A stretch of DNA of 64,000 bases from FEN-1073 sp963780865 (GTDB lineage: Bacteria; Chloroflexota; Anaerolineae; Anaerolineales; RBG-16-64-43). Location: the NCBI GenBank assembly GCA_963780865.1, contig CAWADT010000030.1, forward strand, positions 1-64,000, given 5' to 3'. Below are positions 44,562-53,741 of the stretch, one piece after another. Below the pieces are notes generated by a model. It was given only the letters and a program-made list of their open reading frames with translations, was not told where the DNA came from and made no database searches. Numbering within the stretch: the first letter of the stretch is position 1; each line of letters starts with the position of its first letter. A program made the position numbers and the translations under genes.

Positions 44562-46550
44562 ATGGAAAACGCCGATCTGCTGATCGTCAACGCCCACGTG
44601 CTCACGATGGACAAGGAGTTCCGCGCTTTCCCCGACGGCGCGGTGGCGATCCGCGGGGACAGCATTCTTGCGGTCGGACCATCCTCCGACGTGCGTAACG
44701 CGTTCCAGCCGCGCGAGACCGTCGATTGCGGCGGATCGATCGTGATGCCCGCGCTGGTCAACGCCCACACCCACGCGCCGATGGCGCTTTTACGCGGGCT
44801 GGCCGACGACTTGCGGCTGGACGTCTGGCTGCTCGGATACATGATGCCGGTCGAACGCCGTTTCGTTGCGCCGGATTTCATCCGCTTGGGAACGCGCCTA
44901 GCGTGCGCGGAGATGATCCGCGGCGGCGTGGGAACCTTCGCCGACATGTATTATTTCGAAGACGACGTCTCCTCGGCCACGGCGGAGGCCGGCTTGCGCG
45001 CGGTGTGTTCGCAGACTGTGATGAAATATCCCACGCCGGATTCGGATTCCTTCGAAGACGGCCTCGAACGAGCGCGGGCCTTCCTCGTGAAGTGGAAAAA
45101 CCACGCGCTGATCGTGCCGGCGGTGGCGGCGCACGCCCCCTATACCTGCACCGAGGAAATCCTGCGCGCCTGCGCCGCGCTAGCCATCGAGCACGACGCC
45201 CCGCTGCACATCCATCTGGCGGAGACTGCGCAGGAGGTGGAGAACGCGCGCCGGGAGTACGGGATGCCGGAAGTTCCCTACCTCCGAAACCTGGGGCTTC
45301 TCGCCGCCAAAGTAATCGCTGCGCACTGCGTCTACCTCGACGAAGGGGAGATGCGCACTCTTATGAAAGCCGGTGCCGGCGTGGCGCACGCTCCCACCAG
45401 CAATCTCAAGCTCGCTTCGGGAATCGCCCCCGTCTCCAAAATGCTCGAAACAGGGCTGAACATCGGCATCGGCACCGACGGCGCCGCCTCCAACAACGAC
45501 CTCGACATGTTCGAGGAGATGCGCCTGGCGGCGCTGCTCGCCAAGGGGATCAGCGGCAATCCCGTGGTCGTGCCGGCCCGCACCGCCCTGACCATGGCCA
45601 CCCGGATGGGCGCAAACGCCATCCACATCGGCGACCTCACCGGATCGCTGGAAAAGGGCAAGCGCGCGGATCTTCTTCTTCTGGATCTGGCCGGGGTTCA
45701 TTCCAGCCCGAAGTTCGAGCGCAATCCGGATATGGTGTACTCGCGGATCGTGTATTCCGCCAAAGCCTGCGACGTGACCGACCTTATGGTCAACGGAAAA
45801 TGGCTGATGCGGAACCGGGCATTGCAGACCCTGCCGGAAACCGAACTATTGGCGCAGGCGTCGGAGATGGCGCTCCGGCTGGACGATTTCCTCACCGAAC
45901 GGGAATCGTCGGTGCTTTCGAAACTGATCGCCATCGAAACCGCTACGGAGGAGGAATCCTTCGAGATCCAGGTGAAGGTCAAGCTGGTGGAGGATTTTCC
46001 GCTGCTCCAGCGGCTGAGCCGGCCGGAGCTGGAAATTCTCTATAACCGGCGCTACCGGGAATACGATACCTACTTCGAGTTTACGGCGCCGGATCAGGGC
46101 CGGCTGCGTTACCGCGAAGACCAATACGTCGGGGAAAACGGCGAGGCGGCCAACGCCCGCTACCGTCTGACACTCACAGGGCCGACCCGGGAGCGCGAGT
46201 TCACCGGCGCGGTGCTGCTCTCGCGATCGCGGTTCCTGGCTCCCGCCACGCATGGCCTCCGTTTCTACCGGGAATACTTCCGGCCGGCGCAGGAAATCGA
46301 AGTGGCCAAGGATCGGCTGCGATGGAAGATCCGTTACCGCAATACGGAATTCTTCATCAACTTTGACTGCGTCTCCAAGCCCGCCCTGCCCGGACGTTTT
46401 CTGGAGGTCAAATCCCGAACCTGGTCCCGCAAGGACGCGGAAAACAAAGCCGGGTTAATCGTCGAGCTAGTACGTCTACTTGGCGCGGAGAAGGCCGCGG
46501 CCTTCCGCGAGGATTACGTTGAAATGGCGGGGAAGAATAGACAGGATTGA
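44562..46550 (+). CDS. MtaD/SAH-deaminase-type amidohydrolase fused to a C-terminal CYTH-like domain
   Basis: 662 residues. Residues 1-430 are a 5'-methylthioadenosine / S-adenosylhomocysteine deaminase-type amidohydrolase with all metal and catalytic motifs: NAHTHAPMALLRG (about 65), HLAETAQEVE, AHCVYLD and GTDGAASNNDLDMFEEMR. After a helical linker (430-460), residues about 463-662 look like a CYTH phosphate-binding barrel: SFEIQVKVKL in place of ExExK (the second Glu is Gln), GRLRYREDQY, RWKIRYRN and FLEVKSRTWSRKDAENKA. CYTH proteins bind triphosphates. ATG at 44562 is chosen because GGGAG lies 9 bases upstream. Confidence 0.85.
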   Translation: MENADLLIVNAHVLTMDKEFRAFPDGAVAIRGDSILAVGPSSDVRNAFQPRETVDCGGSIVMPALVNAHTHAPMALLRGLADDLRLDVWLLGYMMPVERRFVAPDFIRLGTRLACAEMIRGGVGTFADMYYFEDDVSSATAEAGLRAVCSQTVMKYPTPDSDSFEDGLERARAFLVKWKNHALIVPAVAAHAPYTCTEEILRACAALAIEHDAPLHIHLAETAQEVENARREYGMPEVPYLRNLGLLAAKVIAAHCVYLDEGEMRTLMKAGAGVAHAPTSNLKLASGIAPVSKMLETGLNIGIGTDGAASNNDLDMFEEMRLAALLAKGISGNPVVVPARTALTMATRMGANAIHIGDLTGSLEKGKRADLLLLDLAGVHSSPKFERNPDMVYSRIVYSAKACDVTDLMVNGKWLMRNRALQTLPETELLAQASEMALRLDDFLTERESSVLSKLIAIETATEEESFEIQVKVKLVEDFPLLQRLSRPELEILYNRRYREYDTYFEFTAPDQGRLRYREDQYVGENGEAANARYRLTLTGPTREREFTGAVLLSRSRFLAPATHGLRFYREYFRPAQEIEVAKDRLRWKIRYRNTEFFINFDCVSKPALPGRFLEVKSRTWSRKDAENKAGLIVELVRLLGAEKAAAFREDYVEMAGKNRQD

Positions 46551-46634
46551 CAGGATTTTAAAAAAAACTGCCGTTCATTTTCAGATACGGTCAGGAAATT
46601 GTTTGGAATAAATTCCAGATCTCGGAAACAACTT

Positions 46635-46841
46635 TCCCCCGGGGCTAAAGCCCCGGGCTATTAGCGACGCCCGGCTAAAGCCGGGCTGTTGACCAACGGC
46701 CATTCCATTGTCGCGAATTAACTAGAGATATCCTCCCATCAGCAAGAGTCTCTATCACGCGGATTGAATTACTCGGCGGAATAAATGATCTGAAGCCGGG
46801 TTTACCCGGCGCTGTTGGAAGCCCGGGGCTTTAGCTCAGGG
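46635..46841. repeat. Palindromic CCCGGGGCTAAAGCCCCGGG-type repeats
   Basis: Three short palindromes: CCCGGGGCTAAAGCCCCGGG (46637 region), CCCGGCTAAAGCCGGGCTGTT (46670 region) and, inverted, GCCGGGTTTACCCGGCGCTGTT followed by AGCCCGGGGCTTTAGC (46793-46835). They occupy the 630-bp gap before rpoN. Confidence 0.65.
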
Positions 46842-47074
46842 AAATCTTATGCCGGAGAATCACCGTCGGAATTTTAGCGTTTTCTTATGCATCTATCGAT
46901 TCCTATTTCCCCTAAAGAACCATATCGATCCGATGCACTCTAGGTGGCAAATTTCGATCGGAGATGCAAAGCTTCCCTTCCCAATGGTTGCTGGAAACTA
47001 AAGCCTATCGGAAATCTCATAAAATCCAGTTATTCCAGCAATTTCCCTCTTGCCCTTTGCAATTCCCATGCCAA

Positions 47075-47090
47075 TGGCATGAATATTGCA
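47075..47090 (+). promoter_or_regulatory. Sigma-54 (-24/-12) promoter upstream of rpoN
   Basis: TGGCATGAATATTGCA has GG at 47076-47077 and GC at 47088-47089, exactly 10 bases apart, matching the TGGCAC-N5-TTGCW consensus closely. Transcription would start near 47101, 80 bases before the rpoN ATG. A small palindrome ATGCCAATGGCAT overlaps its left half. This suggests sigma-54 drives its own gene. Confidence 0.6.
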
Positions 47091-47182
47091 CCTTGCCTTC
47101 TCAGCGCTTTGCATCTATACTCGATCCCGATCGGCCGTCTATTTTCCGGCAGCCGGTCGCAAGGCGCCAAAGGAAGGTAAAA

Positions 47183-48598
47183 ATGGCAATCCTCCAACGC
47201 GCCCAACCCCGCATCCGGCAGGTCACCACAGCCCATCTGACCCAGACGATGAGCCTGCTCGAACTATCCCGCGCCGAACTTAACGAATGGCTGAATTCCT
47301 CGCTGGCCTCGAATCCCGGCATTGGAGGTCGTCGAACCGGAGACGTGTCCATCCTGCCACCGCCCGCTCTACCAATCCGGGCTGTGCCCGGTGTGCCATC
47401 CTGCCGAAGGACGAGCCGATCGTGTTCCTCTCCAGCCCGCCGATCCGCCGGTCCGATATCGAGGACGCCGACAACCTGCCGGAAGTGGCGCAACCGGAGA
47501 CACTGGCCGATCATCTGATGGGCCAGATCGGGCCGGAACTGAACGCCGAGGAGCGGATCGATCGCGCAATATCTGCTGGCCCGGCTGGACGACAACGGCC
47601 TGATGCCGGAACCGCCGTTCGAAAGCGCGCGCTTCCTGCATGTATCCCCGGTGTTGGTGGAGAAAGTGCTGCGCGCCATCCAACGCTGCGACCCGCCCGG
47701 CGTGGGCGCGCTCAGCACGGTGGAAGCGCTGCTGATCCAGATCGAATCCCTCGCCGAGAACGGATCGGTGCCCGCGGGCGTGCGCGAGATCGTCGCCGGC
47801 CACCTGGAAGAATTGGCGCACGGCGAATTCGCCAACATCGCCAAGGGCCTTCATTTGACCCGCGACGCGGTGGAGGAGGCGGCCCATTTCATTAAAGTCA
47901 ATCTCACCCCCTACCCGGGCCGGGCGTACTACGGAGCCGGTCCGGCGCGATCGTCATCGGATCCGGACCTGTACCGCGAGGCGGAAATGACCTTCCGCGT
48001 GCAGCCCAACAATCCGACCGGGCCGCTGATCGTCGAAGTGTACGCGCCGCTATCCGGGCGAGTGCGGGTCAATCCCGAATTCCGCCAGATGGTGCGCACC
48101 TTAACGGGAGCCGAACGCGAGAAATGGAACGAAAAGGTGGAGGAGGCGCTCCTGATCGACAAATGCCTGCGCCAGAGTCAGAATACGCTGCTGCGGCTGG
48201 CCTCGGCCCTGGCCGGGGAACAGCGCGCGTTCATTCTCGGCACCGACCGGGAGTTGCGGCCGCTCACCCGCGCCGAACTCGCCCGGCGGCTGGAAGTGCA
48301 CGAGTCCACCGTCTCGCGCGCGGTCAGCAACAAACGCGCCGCGCTGCCCAGCGGACGGATCGTGCCGATCGCGCGCTTCTTCGACCGCTCGCTCTCGGTG
48401 CGCGACATGGTCCGCTCGATCGTCTCCGACGAATCCAAACCGCTTTCCGACACGGAAATCGTTTCCCTGCTGGACAAGCAGGGCGTGCACATCGCCCGCC
48501 GCACGGTGGCCAAGTACCGCGCCATGGAAGGCATCCTGCCCATGTCGCTGCGCCGCGCGCAGCGCTCGCAGCACGCGCACAGCCGGGCGGCGGCGTAG
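47183..48598 (+). CDS. rpoN: RNA polymerase sigma-54 factor, split by three +1 frameshifts
   Basis: ATG at 47183 after AGGAAGG. The protein is continuous if one G is removed at about 47324 (CCCGGCA), 47416 (GAAGGAC) and 47553 (GCGGATC). It then has region I QVTTAHLTQTMSLLELSRAEL, a linker with CPSCHRPLYQSGLCPVC, the core-binding domain (AQYLLARLDDNGLMPE, FESARFLHVSPVLVEKVL), the HTH domain LTRAELARRLEVHESTVSRA and the RpoN box ARRTVAKYRAMEGIL. About 470 residues, normal for the family. Sigma-54 needs an AAA+ activator; a matching kinase/regulator pair follows directly. A cysteine-rich insert between regions I and II is unusual. Confidence 0.85.
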
Positions 48599-48623
48599 GT
48601 TTTCACCCCCTCACCCCCATATT

Positions 48624-48655
48624 CCCCCTCTCCCAGCTTACGCTGGGAGAGGGGG
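48624..48655. repeat. Perfect 14-bp hairpin between rpoN and the kinase gene
   Basis: CCCCCTCTCCCAGC, TTAC loop, GCTGGGAGAGGGGG. Same stem family as 35672 and 62758. No T-run follows, so it is not a standard terminator; it could modulate coupling between rpoN and the kinase. Confidence 0.65.
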
Positions 48656-48685
48656 TTAGGAGGCGAGGGAAAAAAGGAATCCTGC

Positions 48686-50776
48686 GTGACGGATACACGT
48701 TCCAACCGCAATTCCCAACGTAAAGTGCGTCCGGCCCATCCGGCGGCATCGACGGGACGGCCGCCGCGCGTTCCCGCCCCGGGCCGCAAACCCGCAAATC
48801 TACCGCTACCCCGCCGATATTCTCGATTCTCAAGCCCGCCAAACCCGCCCCTTCTTCAGCCACGCTCTCTCCGCAATCGATCACGCTCGCAGAAATCCAC
48901 CACGAGCTGCTGTTCGCCGTCGCGTATCCGCAATGCGTCATCACCGACGTCAACCCGCTCGCCTTGCGCCGGCTCGGGCTGGCCCGCGACCGGGTAGTCG
49001 GCCGGACGCTCGCGGAGGTGCTCGGGGTATCCGAGATCGCCACTGTACCTTGAAGGACCTTGCCGGTCGGCAGCCCGGTGCGCTGGTCGCAGCGGTTGAC
49101 GCTCGGCGCGGACGGCGCCTCCGACGGGATGGGATATTCGCGCCGCCCGTTCGACGGCTCCGGAGGGCGAAGCGCTGCTTACCCTGCGTCCGATGGAAGA
49201 GCGGCGCCCGGCGGCGCCGGCCGGCGGCGCATCGCATCTGGAGGAATTAAATTCGGCGACGATGGAATCCGCCGACGCCGGTTCGGCCGAACCGCTGCTG
49301 AAATGGATTCTCGCTTCCACCCAGGCCTCGTGCGCCGGGCTGTTCTACGCCCACCGCGACACCGGACGCTTGTCGCTGGCGTTCGAGATGAACCTGCCGG
49401 AAAGCGCGCCGCACGAACTGCCGCCCGCTTCCACCCGTCGACCGCGAGGGATCGCTTCCGTGGAAGCACGACGCCAAGGTCGACAGCCAATATCTTTTCC
49501 TGGGCGGCGCAGGCCGGATTGCAATCGGCGCTGCTTCATCCGCTTCCGGAATTCCCCGTCAAGGGCGTGCTGCTGCTTGGGATGGAACGAAGGCGAGGCG
49601 CCGGCGTCGCTCGGCCTTTTCCTCACCGCATTCTCCGCATCGCACGGCGCGCTCCTGCGCGAGTGGCAGACCCGCCAGCAGATGCTCGACGCGCAGCGCA
49701 AAAGGAAGCCGCGCCGAAACCGCGCTGCAAATTCTGATGGAGGAACTTCCACAGGCGCTGGTGGTGGTCCGCGCTCAGGACGGCCGCGTGGCGGAGACCA
49801 GCCTTTCGTGCGAACGGATGCTGGGATATTCGTCGGCCGAATTGCATGCCATGCGCCTGGAGGATTGGCTCACCGCTCCCGAGGCGGTGGTGGCCGTGCG
49901 CGCCGCGTGCGAAAGCGGGCGGATCAACGAAAGCGGGGAGCTCACGCTCTACCGGCGCGACGGCGAAGCGTTTCCCGCCGTGATGCGCGCGATCCCCCTG
50001 CGCGCCGGGAAAGGCGGGGGAATTCCACGAAGTGCTGGTGACGATCTCCGACCTCACCTCCAGCCGCGACGCGCGGCTCGAAGCGCGCCACCTGCAGCGC
50101 CAGGCGGTGCTCGGGTGGATGGCCGCGTCGTTCGCGCACGAGATCCGCAATCCGCTCAACAACCTTTCGCTTCAGCTCGAGGAGATGCGCACGCTCTACG
50201 CCCTCCCGCCGGAAGCCGCCGCCCTCGCCGCCGAGGCCAAATCCGAGTGCGACCGGCTGACGGAAATTTCGCGCCGGATGCTGGACTTCGCGCGCGGGCA
50301 GGATTTTCATCCCGCCCCGACCGATATGACCGCGCTCGTGCGGCGGGTGCTGGCGCGGATGCAGCCCGCGATCGAACGCGCCGGGGTAAAAAGCGATGTT
50401 CTCCGCGCCGGAGGATCTGCCCCTCGCGATGGCCGACCCGCTCTCGATCGAGCAGGTGATCCTCAATCTGATCGACAACGCCGCCAAGGCGATGCCCGAC
50501 GGCGGGCACCTGGGCGTGAGCTTGCAGCTTTCGGCGCTCGAAAGCGGCGCTCCGGCGGTGGAAGTGCGCGTGGCCGATACCGGCCAGGGGCTTCCGCCGC
50601 AGGTGCGTGAAAAACTTTTCCAGCCGTACGTCACCACCCGTGCCGACGGGCACGGGTTGGGGCTGGCGCTCTCGCGCCACATTTTGGATGCGCACCGCGG
50701 CGCGCTGCGCGCCGAAACCTACCCGGGGAGCGGGACGGTCTTCCGCGTGTTCCTCCCCGTGGCGACGGAAACCTGA
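48686..50776 (+). CDS. PAS-domain sensor histidine kinase (NtrB-like), broken by many frameshifts
   Basis: GTG at 48686 follows AAGGA. The reconstructed product is a soluble kinase of about 690 residues: a Pro-rich N-terminus, PAS1 (LLFAVAYPQCVITDVNPLAL), a middle GAF-like region, PAS2 (LPQALVVVRAQDGRVAETSL), HisKA with phospho-acceptor AASFAHEIRNPLNNLSLQL, and an ATPase domain with N-box VILNLIDNAAKAMP, VADTGQGLPP and GHGLGLALSRHIL. Shifts lie at about 49150, 49433, 49503, 49577, 49701, 50011 and 50393, each repaired by removing one base from a G, C or A run. The N-terminal shift and an in-frame TGA at 49051 are not cleanly resolved. Expected partner: the regulator downstream. Confidence 0.75.
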
Positions 50777-50917
50777 CCTCCTCACCCCTCCAACCCCTCT
50801 CCCCCTTGAGGGAGAGAGGGGAGGAGAGACCGCCGGCTTCTTACGAAACGGGGGGTTAGTTATTATTTCCTTCGTGCTCTTCGTGTCCTTCGTGGATTTT
50901 TTTTGGAGGTTTACCGA
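50776..50917. repeat. Short gap with C-run/G-run hairpin before the regulator gene
   Basis: CCCCTCTCCCCCTTGAGGGAGAGAGGGG forms a strong stem near 50796-50823. GGAGG at 50904-50908 is the ribosome-binding site of the regulator gene. Confidence 0.5.
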
Positions 50918-52150
50918 ATGCCCTTCACGATCCTGATCGTCGACGACGAAGCCAAAGCCCGGGGTTCGATGGGACGGCTGCTCTCCGCCGAAGGCTACGA
51001 AATCCTCGAAGCCGATTCCCTCGCGCGCGCCGTCGCCACATTGCAAGACCATCTGCCGGACATTTTGCTTCTGGATTTTAATCTGCCCGATGGCCACGGA
51101 TTGGACCTACTGCGCAAACTTTCCGCCACGAAGCCTCGTCCGCAGGTGGTGGTCGTAACCGGCACGGCCAACATTCCCACCGCGGTCGAGGCGCTGCAGC
51201 TGGGCGCGGCCGACCTTCTGGAAAAGCCGGTCGACATGGCGCGGCTCAAGGCCACGGTACAGCGCGCCACCGAAGTGGTGCGGTTGCAGCGCGAGCTGGA
51301 TTATTACCAGCAAAGCGCCCGGGCCGAGGCGTTGGACTGGGTGATGGGCGAGACGCCGCCGATGCAGCAGGTGCTGCGCGAGGCGCGCCGCGCCGCCGCC
51401 ACCTCCATGCCGGTCCTCGTCACGGGGCAGACCGGAACCGGCAAGGACGTGCTCGCGCGCGCGATCCACATGATGGGCCCGCGCGCCGGAAAACCTTTCA
51501 TCCCGGTCAACTGCGCCGCGCTGCCGGCGGAGGTGATCGAATCGGAACTGTTCGGCCACGAGGCGGGCGCCTTCACCGACGCTTCCAAGCGCAAGCCGGG
51601 CGTGGTCGAAGCCGCCGACGGCGGCGTGCTGTTCCTCGACGAGATCGGAACCCTGCGCCTGGACCTGCAGGCCAAGCTGCTGCGGTTCCTCGACGACCAC
51701 ACCTTCCGCCGCGTGGGCGGCGTGAGCGAACTGACCACCGACGTGCAAGTGGTCGCCGCCACCAACCGCGACCTGCCCGCGCTGGTCGAAGCCGGGCAGT
51801 TCCGTGAAGATCTATATTACCGGTTGAAGGTGGCCGATCTGCGCATGCCCACGCTCGCCGAGCGCAAGGAAGACATTCCCGCACTGGTGGGGTTATTTGT
51901 GCGCAAGTACAACCAGCGCACCGGGACCAGCCTGACGGGCGTGAACCCGCGCGCGCTGCAGGCGCTGGTGGCGCACTCCTGGCCGGGCAACATCCGCGAA
52001 CTGCGCTACGTGGTGGAACGCGCGGCGATGATGTGCGAGGGCGAGGAGATCGACCTGTGCGATTTGCCGGCGGAATTCTCAGCCGCACCGGCGACGGCGG
52101 CTACCGCAGGCGAAGAGACTGCAAAACCGGCGGCGAAGAAAAAGAAATAA
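50918..52150 (+). CDS. NtrC-family sigma-54-dependent response regulator lacking a DNA-binding domain
   Basis: 410 residues. The receiver domain (1-115) has acidic pocket Asp9-Asp10, phospho-acceptor Asp53 in LLLDFNLPDG and Lys103. The AAA+ domain (about 140-375) has Walker A GQTGTGKD (170-177), the sigma-54-contacting GAFTDA loop (217-222), Walker B FLDE (Asp241, Glu242) and the Arg-finger region. After LCDLPAEF the protein ends in a low-complexity Ala/Thr/Lys tail; the usual Fis-type helix-turn-helix is absent and not found in other frames downstream. DNA-binding-free relatives such as FlgR and CtcC are known. ATG at 50918 follows GGAGG. Confidence 0.9.
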   Translation: MPFTILIVDDEAKARGSMGRLLSAEGYEILEADSLARAVATLQDHLPDILLLDFNLPDGHGLDLLRKLSATKPRPQVVVVTGTANIPTAVEALQLGAADLLEKPVDMARLKATVQRATEVVRLQRELDYYQQSARAEALDWVMGETPPMQQVLREARRAAATSMPVLVTGQTGTGKDVLARAIHMMGPRAGKPFIPVNCAALPAEVIESELFGHEAGAFTDASKRKPGVVEAADGGVLFLDEIGTLRLDLQAKLLRFLDDHTFRRVGGVSELTTDVQVVAATNRDLPALVEAGQFREDLYYRLKVADLRMPTLAERKEDIPALVGLFVRKYNQRTGTSLTGVNPRALQALVAHSWPGNIRELRYVVERAAMMCEGEEIDLCDLPAEFSAAPATAATAGEETAKPAAKKKK

Positions 52151-52233
52151 ACCTATGGTAAAGCGAAAATTTTTCCTTCGATAATTCCCAAACCGAAAAG
52201 CAATTAACCTTGTTAAGATAACGTTTTTTTTAA

Positions 52234-52530
52234 ATTAATCAGAGGTAGATTTTTCTACGGATTTCTTCAATTTAAAGGATTGCAAATGATCCCACGGTCT
52301 GAAAGAATAACTGTCGGCTTCATCCGTCATGGGAGAAAGACAGGCCAGGACCAAGGCTAGGCCGATCATCCCTAAATGATAAATCGCCATATAAGGGCTG
52401 AGAAAACCGTAAAAATCCACTCCGGTCGGCGGTGTCACCCATGTAAGGACCGCCAAACAACCCGACCAAATGATCACGATGGGGATTGCCTTTAAGGTCT
52501 TTGCGCTACAAAGAGTAATTGTTATCCATC
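52234..52530 (-). pseudogene. Remnant of a GT87-like gene (duplicate of the 3' end of 53742-54830)
   Basis: The last about 95 codons (ITLCSAKTLKAIPIVIIWSG to KKSVEKSTSD) are closely similar in DNA and protein to the end of the gene at 53742-54830. The similarity stops abruptly near 52520, where the neighbouring gene's 3' end begins. This is a truncated duplicate; the 5' part is missing. The frame remains open to 52561 but has no plausible start. Confidence 0.75.
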
Positions 52531-53579
52531 GCTGATGCAGGATGGAGTAAAAGAAGACCAATTGTCAATAAAACCGGTGTCAATAGGGAAAATATCGAAT
52601 AGGGAATAATTATCAGCGATATAATCGCCAAACTCACCGGCAGCCAATTGCGCCAAGCGATATCCTTTATTATTACGCATCCAGGTAGAATAAAAAGCAC
52701 GTAATCATAGCTTCGGCTATACGGGAAGAGTAGAAAACCGATCAATATGGCGAACGAAACCGTATTGCCGGTAAAGCCGTATTTCCTCCAATGATAAATT
52801 AAGTATCCAACAAACGGTAAAAATATCCACAAAGGAATCCCGAATGATTCCAAACCCGTATATCCCGATGCGACAAGACCCGGTTTTCCCCCCAAATAAT
52901 CTCCGGAGCGCCATGCCAACAGCAAATCCTTAATCCAATATTGATTCGTAATAAAGGCAAATAACATAACCAATAGAAGACCTAGTAGTAAATATATTAC
53001 GGTTTTCCAATTGCGATGGAAGAAAAGCTCCAATAAGCAAAGAGCAATCGGCAAATAAATAATATTTGGTTTTAATGTAGTCATAATTATACAGAATACG
53101 ATTAACAAGGGTTTTCCTTTTCCTGTGCTAATTTGCCACGCGCATAGCAATAAGAATAAACCTATTAACGGCGAAATTTGCCCCGTGATTAAACTAAAAA
53201 AGGAAGCAGGCATGACGGAAAATCCTATGATTAGCAACATTCTCCTATAACCAGACCTTGGCGTTTTCATCCAATAGATTGAAACCACAGATGTCAATAA
53301 TATGCAGATAAAATTAATAAGCAACCATAGAAATGATGCAGTAGGAAGCGGAATCAGAAGGAACGGTCCAATCAGGATAGCCAACCACGGAGGAGCAAAG
53401 TATTCAACTGATCCGTATGGATTTATTCCATGCCAGATCATACGCGAAGCGGTCACGAAATTCTCGAAATCCAATAACCGGAAGCTCATTATTGACGACG
53501 GATGGATCCAAACGACGATAAAGACCGATATAAGGATAACCAGGATCAGCAATAGAAAATATCGATGGGTTTTTATCAT
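52506..53579 (-). CDS. Multi-pass membrane protein, GT87 (DUF2029)-like
   Basis: 357 residues, about ten helices. The first extracytoplasmic loop DFENFVTASRMIWHGINPYG has the acidic residue and xGxNPY element of GT87 mannosyltransferase-like proteins; FAPPWLAILIGPFLL and TLKPNIIYLPIAL follow. Such proteins use polyprenyl-phosphate sugars. The extreme C-terminus (LHPASAMDNNYSL) runs into the duplicated remnant, so the natural end may have been changed. Composition is AT-richer than the flanks. Confidence 0.72.
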   Translation of the reverse strand: MIKTHRYFLLLILVILISVFIVVWIHPSSIMSFRLLDFENFVTASRMIWHGINPYGSVEYFAPPWLAILIGPFLLIPLPTASFLWLLINFICILLTSVVSIYWMKTPRSGYRRMLLIIGFSVMPASFFSLITGQISPLIGLFLLLCAWQISTGKGKPLLIVFCIIMTTLKPNIIYLPIALCLLELFFHRNWKTVIYLLLGLLLVMLFAFITNQYWIKDLLLAWRSGDYLGGKPGLVASGYTGLESFGIPLWIFLPFVGYLIYHWRKYGFTGNTVSFAILIGFLLFPYSRSYDYVLFILPGCVIIKDIAWRNWLPVSLAIISLIIIPYSIFSLLTPVLLTIGLLLLHPASAMDNNYSL

Positions 53580-53741
53580 GAGTTTTTCTTTCCTTTGATA
53601 AATTTTATTCGGAAATTCACTAGGACTTCGGCTGTGTACGATTTAATTTACAAGCCATTTCTTCAATTATATCAATGCCTTTCGAAAACCGTTGAAAATA
53701 AGAGACTTTTTAATAAATACTTTTTAAATGGGATTTTTAAA

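Noticed and set aside
47183..48598. Programmed frameshifting in rpoN
   Set aside because: Three shifts of the same sign without slippery heptamers or downstream structures, and similar shifts in unrelated genes; sequence error or decay is simpler.
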